A stretch of 64,000 nt of DNA from Ailurus styani (GCA_002007465.1 LNAC01000163.1:2816711-2880710); one strand, 5' to 3'. Shown: positions 1-11,760, counted from the first letter of the stretch. The notes: generated by a model not told the origin, from the sequence alone. Translations and numbers: made by a program.

Positions 1-540
1 TTGTTCAGTATATGGCTCCAAAAGGGCAAAAATACGAGGGAAGTTACTATCGGGCAGAGTTTATATAAGGAAGAACTTCTAAGAGGCAGAGTCTCCAAGT
101 GGAATGGCTGAAGTATAAAGTATCCCTGCACTGTAACTGTAATCAAGAACAAAGAACTAACCCTAGACAGAAGCATGAGCAGACACAGGTTTGTTCCTGT
201 ATGTGCATACAGATACACACACATACGTCCAACCTTCCTGTACTTCCTGGGAAGGAAACCTAAGAATAATTTAGAAAAATAATGACAGAAAACCTATTCT
301 GTCTTTCCCACCAAATTTACTTCATGTTCTGTCATCTATGTTAACAGTATCACTGGCTAGCCAATTAGGCAGAATAAAGCCTTAACCTTCAACTCTTCCA
401 TCTTCCTCCAATTTCTACTAAGTCTACCCCAGAAATACCTCTCAGCTGTCCTTTACCTTTATACTTGTACTGCCACTGTTCTTGGTGAAACTCTCGCTAT
501 TGATTCCTAACTAGTCATCCTGCCATTCTCTCCCCCTTCC
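1..540. other. STX17 intron 5, no recognised element
   Basis: AT-rich intronic sequence after the donor at 1,432. I see no exon, SINE or L1 in this stretch. It may include diverged L2-type sequence continuous with the following block, but I cannot support that. Confidence 0.5.
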
Positions 541-1160
541 CTGAGCCATTCTTCACACTGCTAAAGGTAATCTTTCTCAACCAGACTGGATCATATCACT
601 CTAACTAGCTCAAAAATCTGTATCAGCTCCTTAATCCCTACAAATTAAATTCAAATTCTTTGGTATGGCCCTCAGTGCCATCTCAATCAGGCCCTCACAT
701 TCTTTACTTTGCTTGCCCATAGTATATCATGCTTTGCCATTCTTGGAAAGCCACATACTTCTCTACTCCATGTCTTTGTTCAGCTGTTTTCAAATGCCCC
801 CTTCCCCACTACTATCTGTGGATATTTTACTCAGTTTTCAAAGCTCAAGCAAATGCTACCTATCTCGTGAAGCTACCCTTAATGCTTCCACCTCACAATC
901 CCTGCCTCCCTCCCTTGGAATTAAATGGTTCTGTTAGAGCTGATAATACTTTCCTTCGTAACTCATTTTTGCATTTAATAATCATGCTTGTAATTTCAGT
1001 TTTTGGAGTCCAAACTTATTTACACCCACTATAAATCCTTAAAGGCAGAGAATAGGCCTCATTTATTTCTATAGCTAACCTTGTCAGACCGCTGGTGCCA
1101 AGGTTTAACACAGTACGTTTCATATAACAAATGCTTGATAAATGTTTATTAAATTGATCT
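540..1160 (+). repeat. L2-type LINE 3' end
   Basis: Diverged match in style to the mammalian L2 3' region: a CT-rich text with 'ccctcagtgcc', 'aggccctcac', then the AT-rich terminus ending AAATGCTTGATAAATGTTTATTAAATTG. Short open frames here are by-products. Recognised from memory of L2 consensus features, so boundaries are approximate. Confidence 0.55.
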
Positions 1161-1432
1161 GGAGGTTGAGGACTGTTAGACTTCTATTCATGGCTCAATA
1201 TTTAAAAATTGTAACTTCTATTAAAATTTAATCAAAAGTGTAGGAATTAAAAGTTTCTCATCCTATTAATCTAACATCTCTGAGTGAAAAACAATTACAA
1301 TACTTACATTCACTAGGAGAGAGAAATCAGTGACCAGTTGGCTAAGTTCAATTAAGTCCTTAAAAAGAGAGAGAAGAAAAGAAGTTACTTTTACGCCTCA
1401 CAGCTACAAAATGAAAATAATTTTTAACATAC

Positions 1433-1548
1433 CGCTTCTAAGGTTTCCCATGATTCTGCAGCATTTTCATCTCGAGGAATTTCAGGCAACGCATATACCT
1501 GAGTCATATTCTGAGGATCAGCTTCAGCCTCAGTGGTGTGAAATGTTC
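1433..1548 (-). CDS. STX17: STX17 coding exon 5 (residues 139-177)
   Basis: 116-bp exon with acceptor AG at 1549-1550 and donor GT at 1432-1431. Two bases finish the Gly codon split by the previous intron, then 38 codons follow, starting TFHTTEAEAD and ending ESWETLEA. It encodes the linker and the start of the SNARE motif. Tyr-157 of the human protein (a described phosphorylation site) is present in TQVYALPE. WETL matches the human LC3-interacting motif at 172-175. The linker differs from human (DPQNM where human has SSQSL), as expected for the least constrained part. It ends in phase 0, so the next exon (outside the window) starts on a codon boundary. The zero-layer Gln lies in that missing exon. 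Confidence 0.95.
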
Positions 1549-1880
1549 CTGGATGAACACATACTCATGTTTAGGGTTTATGAGCTTTGTTAGAAAGCAG
1601 ACAGCATAAATCAATTTTGTAAAACAATTCCCATGTAAAATGCTAATTAACTGAATTCAGGCTAAAAGTAAATTGATTATTCTATAAAAATAGATATTAT
1701 CTATGGGCAGATTATTTCCAGATTAATAAATATTTTTTTTAATTCTACAAAGTCATCTCAAAAAAATGGCTACAAATGCCAGCTACCCAATCTGAATAAC
1801 TAGAGCTTAATGTGGAAGAAGCACTGAAGGAAAACTATTCTATTTGGCCAACATCCCACACAGAGACATCCACTTGAAAT

Positions 1881-2265
1881 AGGTTTCACACTTTTTTTTT
1901 CCGCTTTATTTTTTCAGTGATCCAAGATTCATTGTTTATGCACCACACCCAGTGCTCCATGCAATATGTGCCCTCCTTAATACCCACCACCAGGCTCACC
2001 CATCCCCCTCCCTTCTCCCCTCCAGAACCCTCCGTTTGTTTCTCAGAGTCCACAGTCTCTGATGGTTCGTCTCCCTCTCCGATTTACCCCAATTCACGTT
2101 TCCTTTCCTTCTCCTAAAGTCCTCCATTTTATTCCTTAGGTTCCACAAGTAAGTGAAACCATATTAATTGACTTTCTCTGCTTGACTTATTTCACTCAGC
2201 ATAATCTCCTCCAGACCCGTCCATGTTGATACAAAAGTTGCATATTCATCCAGGTTTCACACTTT
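1881..2265 (-). mobile_element. Carnivore L1, 3'-end fragment with TSD
   Basis: Severely 5'-truncated young L1 in minus orientation. The T-run at its left edge is the poly(A) tail, followed by L1 3'UTR and ORF2-end text (GATCCAAGATTCATTGTTTATG and CAGCATAATCTCCTCCAGACC). Flanked by an exact 14-bp target-site duplication AGGTTTCACACTTT at 1,881-1,894 and 2,252-2,265. Same subfamily as the inner copy at 13.7-14.5 kb. Confidence 0.9.
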
Positions 2266-2654
2266 CAATGTAAATCATTAACCTTTTCTTTGGGGATTTT
2301 AGTAGTAAGTATCAGATTCATAAGATGTTAAAAGTAGGAAAGTGTGTGTTTTTTGCAATGAAAATCAGTCATTTGGGGTAACAATAAATCTGTCATCAAA
2401 TGAACACCTCTTACTGTGTTGTACATATTGTCATCCTTCTTCTAAGAGTCATTTTTCTAGCCCATGTCTCTGTTGCTTCTATTTCTTTTCTGAGTTTTGA
2501 AAAAGTCATCAACCCACTAAGGTCTTCCTCAGTAAAACTACTATGATGATGAATTAATTATTGTGAATTATGAATTAATCATAATTAATATGATGTTAAT
2601 TAATTAACACTCCAAACCCCACCTTTAAGTCTTTATTTCCTTGTATTGGTTTTA

Positions 2655-2765
2655 CCAACTATTTATTCATTAAACTGATATGGACTGAATGCCTACTAAA
2701 TGCCAATCAGTGTCCTCAGGTACTACAGACATAATGGTAAACCACAAAAATAGCTCCAAGGAGTC
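2655..2765 (+). repeat. L2-like fragment
   Basis: Resembles the L2 terminal block 'ctactatgtgccaggcactgttctagg...gataca' in diverged form (CCTACTAAATGCCAATCAGTGTCCTCAGG). Confidence 0.5.
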
Positions 2766-3095
2766 AACATAGTACAGTGGTTAAGAGCATGGGCCTAGTC
2801 AGAAAGACCTGGGTTAGAATCCTGGCTTGGCTAATGACTAGCTTATTTTCCTCATTTTTAAAATAAGGTGAAAGGGGCACCTGGCTGGCACAGTTGGAAG
2901 AGCATGTGATTCTTGATCTTGGGGTCATGAGTTCAAGCTCTATGTCGGGTGTAGAGATTATTAAATGAATAAATAAAACCTTAAAAAAAAGTAAGAATAA
3001 AATAAGGTGGTAGGTATTTATTTTGCCCTGTGTCTGGCTTAACTATTGAGTATAAGTGACTACTACAATAAATAGCCATTACTACTGCTGGTATT
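2766..3095 (+). repeat. MIR SINE split by a CAN-SINE
   Basis: MIR head (ACAGTGGTTAAGAGCATGGG, then CTGGGTTAGAATCCTGGCTTGG) at about 2,766-2,872, continuing after the CAN-SINE at 2,990. The MIR is older than the mustelid-lineage SINE that interrupts it. Confidence 0.75.
2874..2990 (+). mobile_element. CAN-SINE, short type
   Basis: Starts GGGGCACCTGG, short body without the CT tract, ends in AATAAATAAAACC plus A tail. TSD AAATAAGGTG on both sides (2,861-2,870 and about 2,999-3,008). Inserted in the MIR. Confidence 0.85.
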
Positions 3096-4057
3096 ATTAA
3101 TGGAACCTACTGTATTATGTACAATATACTATATTAACAGGCAAGTTCAGTACAGCCTGATAACAACTATGAGTAAATTCGGAACACTATGTGAGTACAG
3201 GAGAGAGGTATTTAACCTAGACTTGGGGACGGGAGAGTAGCTGGAGCGATTTTTGAAGCAGAAGCCTGAGGACGAACAGAAATTACACAGGTGAACTGGG
3301 GCAAGGATGGAGGGAAAAGCAGAAAGTACTCAGGACAGGGGGAATAATATGTGCATAGATTTGGGAACTAAAAAGAGTTCAACTCAAATACAGACTATGA
3401 AAAAGAAAAACGAAGACTGAGCTTTTCAGGAAATCAAAGGTGACATTATTCATGGTACTATAAACTATGCTAAAGAATTTTGTTTTTCTCTAAGATCAAT
3501 ATGGAACTATTAAAAGGAGTTGGAGACTACTGGGAAGCTGGAGGGTGCTATAATCAGATTTCAGATTTAGAAAGGGAACCATAGCTGTAGTGTGAACAAC
3601 AGATTAAGGATGAAGTTGAAAGGTAAAAAAATAAATAAATAAAAATAAATTTAAAAAATTGGAGAATGAAAAACCAGTCAGGAGGCTTTGTAGTATGTCC
3701 AATGCAAAATGATGATGGTCTGCTCTAGGACAGTGGCAGTGGAAATGGAAAGAAGATATCTGAAGGTCTAATTACTTTTGTCCCCCTTACTTCAAGCTCA
3801 AAATACCTACCACTTTATCTGGTACCTGTTACATATTGTGTTGGGTACCAGAGATGAGAAAATGAATAATACAAAGGAGATGTTCTCAAGAAACTTACAT
3901 TCTAGAAGAATCAGACATACATAGAGACAATCCTAGAACAGTAAGATAAACAGATATAGATACCAAAAATATTTTGTGGGTGTTCCAAGCTTGGGAAGGC
4001 ATTTGACCCAACTTGGTGTGGGGTGCAGTTTATGAGATAGCATCCTAAAAAAGGTGA

Positions 4058-4241
4058 TTTTTTTTTAAAGATTTTATCCATTTATTTGACAGAGAGAAAC
4101 ACAGTGAGAGAGTGAACACAAGCAGGGGGAGTGGGAGAGGGAGAAGCAGGCTTTCCGCCGAGTAGGGAGCCCAATACCAGGCTCGACCCCAGGATCCTGG
4201 GATCATGACCTGAGCCAAAGGCTGAGCCACCCAGGTTCCCC
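4058..4241 (-). mobile_element. CAN-SINE, antisense to plus
   Basis: T tail then AAAGATTTTATCC..GACAGAGAGAAACACAGTGAG and the terminal GCTGAGCCACCCAGGTTCCCC. Flanked by AAAAGGTGATTT / AAAAGGTGGTCT. Older than the perfect copies nearby. Confidence 0.9.
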
Positions 4242-4329
4242 AGAAAAGGTGGTCTTATGAGATAAAATAGGAATATAAATTCTACATAGAGAGACCAGCA
4301 TAAAAAAGGCCCTCAAAGAAGAAAAAATA

Positions 4330-4530
4330 GGGCGCCTTGGTGGCTCAGTGGGTTAAAGCCTCTGCCTTCGGCTTAGGTCAAGATCTCACGGTCCTGGGAT
4401 TGAGGCCTGCAGCAGGCTCTCCGCTCAGCGGGGAGCCTGCTTCCTCCTCTCTCTCTGCCTGCCTCTCAGCCTACTTGTGATCTCTCTCCCTCTGTCAAAT
4501 AAATGAATAAAATCTAAAAAAAAAAAAAAA
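4330..4530 (+). mobile_element. CAN-SINE, young type
   Basis: Near-consensus copy GGGCGCCTTGGTGGCTCAG to the A tail after AAATGAATAAAATC. TSD AAGAAGAAAAAATA on both flanks, the right copy mixed with a (GAA)n tail. Confidence 0.92.
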
Positions 4531-4750
4531 AGAAGAAGAAGAAGAAGAAAAAATAAGGCTTAACATAAAATCAGCAGGTTGGTCTTGCCAAAAGATAAAG
4601 TAAAAGACATAGAGTTACAAACACCGAACATTACATAGATGGTTAGGAGGGGCCTTATTGTAGACCAGTTAAAGACTCTGGACTTTATCTGGCTGACAGT
4701 GGAGAGCTACTGCAGTGTTATATGCAAGGACAGGACATAATGATGTGTGA

Positions 4751-7700
4751 CACCTGATCTAACTCTAAGTTCATCTTCTCAATTTTTTCATCCTAGCCTA
4801 TTTTATAAAACTGCATTGCTATTTTACTTTTGAAATTTATGAATGTTTTTACCTCTTGAGGAGAAGAATCTCTTTTAATTGTTTAGGATGGGTATAGTCA
4901 GTTAACTAAAAAATATTCTGTAGACTTTTCAGAATTGATAGTGTTCTTTTAATTTTGAAATTTAACTTCTCTGAATACATTTCCTTATCTTAAAGGAAGA
5001 GCAAAAACACCAGATAGAGTAAGTTTTACATTACAACATTATGGCAGGTATCCAATATTTTAAAAGCGCTCTTATTTTTTACAAATATTTAAAAGAGTTA
5101 CTTACCCTATGTCCTAACTTATCACATGAAGACACTTTCATTTTCACATCAATCAAGATAAATGAATTATTTTAAGGCTGCTCTTCCACTTAATATTTCT
5201 ATTGTAATAAGAACTCCAACTTCTTTAATAGGATGATGAATAATGATAACTTCATCACTGACAGACCAAATGTAAGGCAGAACCTTATAATTACAACATC
5301 CACTCAAAGGATTTTTATACGCCATAGCCTTTATACTATTATAGAAGATTTAAATGAAGTATGCCTGGGTATATAACAAAATAAGGGGAGACTGTCATAC
5401 ATAAATTCTTTATCTAAAAAATGAAGAAGGGGTGGGAAATGTTTGGCATTTTAAGCAAACATAAAAGATTTCCCCTGGTAAAAAATAAGAAATGTTTAAG
5501 TCATTTATGTCTCACTTGAAACCAAACTGCATATGCATCTTAGTTCAAATGGAGTCTTAGAACAAAGAAATCTGTTCTATTCCATGGAAAATCCTGCTGT
5601 AAACTTACAACTCTGAACATCACTAATCAATTTGAGGCATAACTAACAATTAAGAAAGAAACGCTTTAATTTCTACAACTTCCATAATTCATTTATTCCA
5701 GCTTACATTAGAAATCACTACCTCAGTGAACATCCATTGACTTTGAACTTCAAGGAATTGCTACAGACAGGATGAGGGAAAACACTGAGACAGATTCTAG
5801 CTGCAGGAAAGAAGGACAAAGAACTCATCCTGTGCACAGAAGCCAAATTGCTATTGTTTTATATGATGGAATCATCTTAAGATAGTTCCATCCACATGCA
5901 AACAACTGCAAGTGTAAAGGGCATGCAGAATACATATATCACTTCCCACTGTTTTTCAAACTCTAGTTTTAAAACCCTATTATTGACTACAAATTCAAAT
6001 AAACATGAAGATATTTTTAGTTGACGCTAATAACACAGACCTAAGACTTTTCCCTTCTCTCCATACAGCCAAACATTCTTTGTCTTTCTCTCCATATTTC
6101 ATGAAGGCAAGGATTCTAAGAATTATAACACAACACACAAGAAATTTCCATTAAACTTCAATATGTTAAGGAAAGTTTCATTATAAGTCTAAATTAATTC
6201 AAAGGCATTTCCTGAATTTTTCATATTCTGACAGATGAAAAATAATGAAATTAATCTCTTGATCATCTATACCAACCTATCTATCAAAATAAAATGACTT
6301 CTAAATCATGGCTTGACTTAGCTGCAAAAGAGGATTTTTAAGAAAATTAAAACCAACAGAAAACATATTTTCTGAATAATATACAAAACTATCTACGTGC
6401 TTCACAAAACTGTTCACTATGTGTATATATACCTGTGATAAAATCTGATATTTCATCAAATTCAATACGCGGTCTGAAGTTCCCAGCGGTTTTAAGATGG
6501 GATTCTTTTCTTTTGTGAATATTTGTTTAAAATGTAATAAGATTCTGTTCCTATTGCACTGGTGAACTGTATGTGCTGGATGGGGAGTAAGAAAGACAAA
6601 GACAGAGAGAAGCACTGATTCACTCTATATGACTTGATACACCTTTCTAAATACAAATCAAATTTGTAGGTTCATCACTTCTCTTGGTGGGAAGCAATAT
6701 GCTAAAAATGAAACTAGACACACAAGTGAGACAGAAGGGAGTTTCTCAGATCAAGCAAGATTGGCAGAGAAGATTTGCTTTAGGAACTCTCAGAATCTGG
6801 ACAAAAGCAGCAGCAAAATCATCACAGCTTCCCCCGAAACTTAATAAGCTTCCTTTACTCTCCAGAGAACATAAAACGTCCTATTCTACTTGTTATTTCT
6901 ATCTGTAAATGAAAAACTATTTTTGTATTTTGATCTTACTCATGGAAATGTGGCAACACTGCTCCTGAATCTTTGCTGATATTTCCAACCAATTTATTTA
7001 GAATCAGATTGAATTTTTAAAGGAAGAAGTATTTTAAGGCACTTAACTTCTATGCAAATCAAACACATTTTTTTCTGTATAGGCTGTCACTACTATAATG
7101 AGTATCTAAAGCAAAAACAAAGAAAAACCAGAAAGCACAGGATAAAAACATGTAGAATGACAAAAAAAGAGAGTCCATAACTAGAAGACCACACATGGAG
7201 CGAACTCAATTCCTACCCTGCTATTAAGGTCTTACATAAATTAGTTGCTTTGTTTTCTTCTTTCCTATCCTCTCAATTATTTGTTAATAATATTTCTGGA
7301 TTTAAGGCAACCTAGTAGAAACTCTCACATTTGGTGAAATAGTCAGGCACTTGGTGAGACAGTTCATTTTAACTGCTTAATGTTTGCAATGGATTCAAAG
7401 TTGAAGCACGATTTCACAAGTACACCATTTGGAATTTGAAATTCCATACATTGTTTTAGGTGTAACTTAGGTATTTTATAAATAGAATGACTGTCTCAAT
7501 CAAAGCAGCACTAGCTACAGAGATTTAATCTTGCAATTTCTCCCAGGGGCAAGTGATTAGGTCTTTAGCTAATGTGATGTTCCATGAATTGAAAAATTTG
7601 AGAATCAAGAGTTGGAAAATGAATTTCTTCATTTCTTCTCTTTCATCTTCTAGCTCTGTCTCAATCTTTTTCATGTTCTCTCTATATGTGCTTCCTCAAA

Positions 7701-8447
7701 TACTGATTTTATATATACTATATATATGTGTGTGTGTGTGTGTATAAATATATAACAGCATATATTTTAACACCAGTCAGCTTCCTACAGAGAAATTTAA
7801 TTGCCAGCAAAATGTTCAACTGCCTTCTACTAATAATCCCCCAGTTCCTCTGATGATATATAAACCCAAGTTTATTGAGCCCAAACAGTCCTACTGCCAG
7901 AAACTCAACACAATAATAAAATGCAAGTTAAAGCAAGTATTCGAATAATATCATATTGTGAGAAACTCTCAGAACCCAAAATTTTTGTTTGCTAGGGAAC
8001 TGCTGGTGATGGGCAATTCAAAACTAAATAGCAAGAGAGACTGATGTCAGGGACTCCAGAAATTCCAGTGTATCTTCACTGCTGTTAACTCCATCACAAC
8101 TGTTATGTCTAGGTAATTTAGGTGTCTAGGTGGTTAGACATTGTCCCAACGTCCAGGTGATTAAGCAGGACAGCTGCTTCCCTATACATGCACATAAAGT
8201 ATCAGTTCACACTAAATGATATAAGCAGCATTTATCCTAATCAATACGGTGATGATAAATATATACAGACAGAATAATGTAAACACTAACAACAAACTAT
8301 CAAAAAGCATTCTTCTCAAATACTCTTCAGCCAAGGGGCTGAGTGCTAACATCTCCTTCTCTACAAAACAACACTTTAGGTACTGGTTATCCACAGAGTG
8401 TAGTGAGTATAGTGCATCTGAAATTACAAAACTATCTCTAAAAGGAT
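4751..8447. other. STX17 intron 4, largely unclassified
   Basis: About 3.7 kb of AT-rich sequence with no exon, no CAN-SINE and no recognisable L1 3' end. This is unusually free of young insertions for this window. It includes a TATATATGTGTG microsatellite at about 7,705-7,745. Short open frames here look random. Confidence 0.5.
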
Positions 8448-8536
8448 ATTTATTCATTGATATTTATGAAACATTTACATATTGTCCACTATGTGCCAGG
8501 CACTATGTACTAAGTGCTAGGTACTAAGGATACAAG
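8448..8536 (+). repeat. L2-like fragment
   Basis: 'CACTATGTGCCAGGCACTATG...GCTAGGTACTAAGGATACAAG' is the typical L2 terminal motif in slightly diverged form. Confidence 0.7.
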
Positions 8537-8571
8537 AAAAGCAAGATTTAAAAAAAAAAAAAAGCAAGATT
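8537..8571 (+). mobile_element. Orphan poly(A) insertion with TSD
   Basis: AAAAGCAAGATT occurs at 8,537-8,548 and again at 8,560-8,571, separated only by T plus an A run. This is the signature of a maximally truncated L1-mediated insertion. Local slippage is the alternative. Confidence 0.5.
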
Positions 8572-8572
8572 A

Positions 8573-10190
8573 CCAAGAAACTGTGGATGATGGCCTGTTT
8601 CCTCTAATTTTTTCATTTAGACTTCCCTATAAATTACTGGACCATTAGCACTGAAAATATAACATTAAAAATAATCTGGTTTTGGAGACAGGGAATGGTA
8701 CAGGAGCCTCCTACATAAATAAAAAGATGAAAACCGGGCAGGTATAACATCTCTCAGATTCTATTCTAATTTATATTTATACCCCACCTTTACCATTAAG
8801 ATTTAAAGCATCTTAGAACATATGTAAAATATAACAAGATCACATAAATTAAAAGAGAAACAAAAAAGGAAATATGAAGGTAGCAATTGTAAAATAAAGC
8901 CAGGAGAGTAAAAAGTTTGGCTTTTGGTAGTGAAAAATATTCAGATGTCAGCATTCCAGTAAATAACTCAAGAAGAGAAACCTTACCAGTTATGCCATCC
9001 AATACTCACAGGATTCAAAAAAGACAAATGCTTTCAAGTACTATTTATGTATTAAACCGAGAAGTTTTTTTTCAGGGTTCCTTATAAAGGCACTACTATA
9101 ATGCAATTATCAATTATCAATTACATCCTTAAAAAATTTAATGACAAGTTTTGGTGGATTGTTTCTTAGAGTATCACTTCATAAAGCTGACAGCATGACC
9201 CTCAATGTAGATATTTATTTTTTAATGTTGTCAGTTAAATTCAGAAAACTGAGCTTGTGGATCTAACATCCCCTATGAAAGAAAATCAGAATGCCAAAGA
9301 AAGAGGCATGCTTGATTAGGCTACTCGTGCACCTGGACATGAAGGGGGCATCCTCTGTAATCGGGGATGACATTCTCCTTAGGGAATATGATAACCTTTA
9401 TTTTCAATACATAGACAAATAGGTATTGAAGCCTGGAAGTTCCACTCTATCCAGCATAGCTTCAAAATTTTTATCCTATAAAACTTCTAGGGTATGCATA
9501 TCTAGGCACACTCAGGATTCAAGAATTCAACATAATGAAACAGAAGGTGATCGCTGGAAACTTAAGTATCTGCAATAGCTATACAAGATGGTGAACTTTA
9601 ATGAACTGCATTACTATGATCAAGAATAAGACTTAGTACGTTACCACCAACAGTCATGGATCTGGTCAAAGAAGGCTGTAATAAAGTTTCTTCATCATTA
9701 AACTGTTTCTTAAGTTCTTCTACAGATTCCAGATGGAGTTGAAGAAATTCCGCTGTTGCTGCTGATGCTTCTTCTTTAACAGGATCTATCATTCTTTTCA
9801 GAAGTACCAGGTCATCCTTTCGGACTTTCAAACAAAGTTTCTCCATTTCTCGGATATTGGAACGGAGTTGCTATAAAAGAAAAAAAAAATCATTAAAGCC
9901 ACCATCTGTTAGTCTAAAATACCTTCATTTTCAGAGGTAATCTGTGATAATGGTCATGAATGGAAATGATTTCAAGTATTCTCTACAAAACAAGGTGTAT
10001 ATAACATTTTTCTATTTTTCATGTCTCTAGGCAAATCAAGCTTCTTGAGAACTCATATCCTCATACTTTGAATTTATTTAGCATTTTTTCCTTCATTAAA
10101 TGGGATTATTACAAAGGTAACAAATGCTCTTCATAATAAATCAGACACTGTAGAACATATCAAGAAAAACTTAATGATTCCCCCTTCACC
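8573..10190. other. Intronic sequence around STX17 exon 4
   Basis: Apart from the exon at 9,645-9,870, nothing is recognised. AT-rich, no SINE or young L1. Confidence 0.5.
9645..9870 (-). CDS. STX17: STX17 coding exon 4 (residues 64-139)
   Basis: 226-bp exon: acceptor ...TTTTATAG before 9870, donor GTAACG after 9645. It encodes 75 codons plus one base, beginning QLRSNIREME and ending LTRSMTVG. This is most of the N-terminal helical domain, rich in heptad-like Leu/Ile/Val (LCLKVRKDDLVLLKRMI, FLQLHLESVEELKK). Collinear with human residues 64-138, with few changes (Met for Ile in REMEK, Ser for Pro in LLQPSL). An apparent in-frame Met inside the exon is not a start, because the frame continues upstream to the acceptor. 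The phase-1 end matches the two bases at the start of the next exon. Confidence 0.97.
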
Positions 10191-10221
10191 AATACAACCA
10201 CCTCTCTTTTTTTTAATTTTT

Positions 10222-10423
10222 AACTTTTTTTTTTTTAAAGATTTTATTTATTTGACACAGAGATAGAGATCACAAGTAGGCAGAGAGGCAGGCAGAGAGA
10301 GGGGTGGGGGAAGCAGCTTTCCGCTGAGCAAGGAGCCTGATGCAGGCCTCAATCCCAGGACCCTGAGATCATGACCTGAGCCAAAGGTGGAGGCATTAAC
10401 CCACTGAGCCACCCAGGCGCCCA
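10222..10423 (-). mobile_element. CAN-SINE in the tail of an L1
   Basis: T tail, AAAGATTTTATTTATTTGAC, CT/GA body, terminal GAGCCACCCAGGCGCCC. TSD TTTTAACTTTTT on both sides, drawn from the host L1 tail, so it landed after the L1. Confidence 0.92.
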
Positions 10424-10425
10424 AG

Positions 10426-10584
10426 TTTTAACTTTTTAAATATTTATTATTATTATTATTTGCCCCAGTGGTACAGGTCTGTGAATCATCAGGCTTACAC
10501 CTNTTTTTAACTTTTTAAATATTTATTATTATTATTATTATTTGCCCCAGTGGTACAGGTCTGTGAATCATCAGGCTTACACCT
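10426..10584. repeat. Tandem duplicate across a single N (10,503)
   Basis: 10,426-10,502 (77 bases) is repeated at 10,505-10,584 (80 bases). The copies differ only by one ATT unit. The N lies exactly between them, as left by unmerged overlapping contig ends. Confidence 0.85.
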
Positions 10585-11219
10585 TTCACAGCACTCACCA
10601 CAGCACATACCCTCCCCAATGTCAATAACCCAGCCACCTTATCCCTACCCTCCCACCCCCCAGTAACCCTCAGTTTGTTTCATAAGATTAAGATCTTGTG
10701 GTTTGTCTCCTTCCTGATCCCATCTTGTTTCATTTTTCCCCTCCCTACCCTCCATGATCCTCCGCCCTGCCCCTCAAATTCCTCGTATCAGAGATTGTAT
10801 AATTGTCTTTCTCTGATTGACTTGTTTTGCTTAGTATATTTCGCTCTAGTTCCATCCACGTCATTGCAAATGGCAAGATTTTGTTTCTTTTGATGACTGC
10901 ATAGTATTCCACTGTATATATATATACCACCTCTTCTTTATCCATTCATCTGTTGATGGACATCTAGGTTCTTTCCATAGTTTGGCTATTGTGGACATTG
11001 CTGCTATAAACATTGGGGTGCACATGCCCCTTCAGATCACTACATTTGTATCTTTGGGGTAAATACCCAGGAGTGCAATTGCTGGGTTATAGGGTAACTC
11101 TATTTTCAACTTTTTGAGGAACCTCCATACTGTTTTCCAGAGTGGCTGCACCAGCTTGCATTCCCACCAACAGTGTAGCAGGTACAACCACCTCTCTTAA
11201 CCCAGTCCCTTCCACACAT

Positions 11220-11760
11220 TTCCCACTGCTCATGAAAACGCTAACATATATAGACTTTAATTCTTTTAAGAAAAAATGAACTACACTGTGCATAATAATC
11301 TATAATTTGTTATTCCTCACCCCAATAATAATATTATCATGGATATACTTCTTGATTAATGAGTGTACCATATTCCATGGTACAGATGTAAGATAATTTA
11401 TTCAATGACCCCTGCAAGTGATCAACAGTCATCCACATTGTTTCCAAAACAGAAGTCCTTGAATATATCCTAATACACCATAATAGTATATATTTATATT
11501 AGTATTATAGTATATACTACTATGCTACATTTTGTAGAAAGATTCCCAAAAGTGAGAGTATTCAAAGGATCACATGCACTTATTTCAATAGCTACTGTCA
11601 GTCTTATCTAAGTAACAATTCATACTACTACTGCAGTGTGAGTGCCCATTTCCCCACATACTGCCAGTACTACACGTTATCTCACTGTTGCTTCATTTGC
11701 ATTTCTGAGTGTAGTTGTCAGATTTATATCAAATGATTTCCCCCTCTTTTTAGAATCATT
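11220..11760 (-). repeat. Old L1M fragment (antisense)
   Basis: Plus strand reads like the antisense of an old mammalian L1: 'accatattccatggtac', 'agtgcccatttccccacata', 'tcatttgcatttctgagtg'. Diverged, boundaries approximate. Confidence 0.5.

Larger units (their letters stand above)
3100..4750 (+). repeat. L2 LINE fragments, interrupted by two SINEs
   Basis: Diverged L2 text: 'gaagcctgaggacgaacag', 'ttaaaaggagttggagac', 'ggacagtggcagtgg', then a second block 'taagaaacttacattctag...' and 'gtagaccagttaaagactctgg'. Two CAN-SINEs (4,058-4,241 and 4,330-4,530) sit in it. Boundaries approximate. Confidence 0.6.
10193..11198 (-). mobile_element. Carnivore L1 (5'-truncated) with TSD
   Basis: Minus-orientation L1 covering the 3'UTR and the end of ORF2. 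The minus strand encodes fragments of the ORF2 C-terminus, and the plus strand shows the familiar GGACATTGCTGCTATAAACA and GGGGTAAATACCCAG text. Exact 16-bp TSD TACAACCACCTCTCTT at 10,193-10,208 and 11,183-11,198. A CAN-SINE is inserted in its tail, and a single-N duplication artefact lies in its 3'UTR. Confidence 0.92.

Noticed and set aside
9598..9846. 82-codon frame starting at an internal Met of STX17 exon 4
   Set aside because: The frame continues upstream to the splice acceptor, and the last residues (NVLSLILD...) are read-through into the intron.
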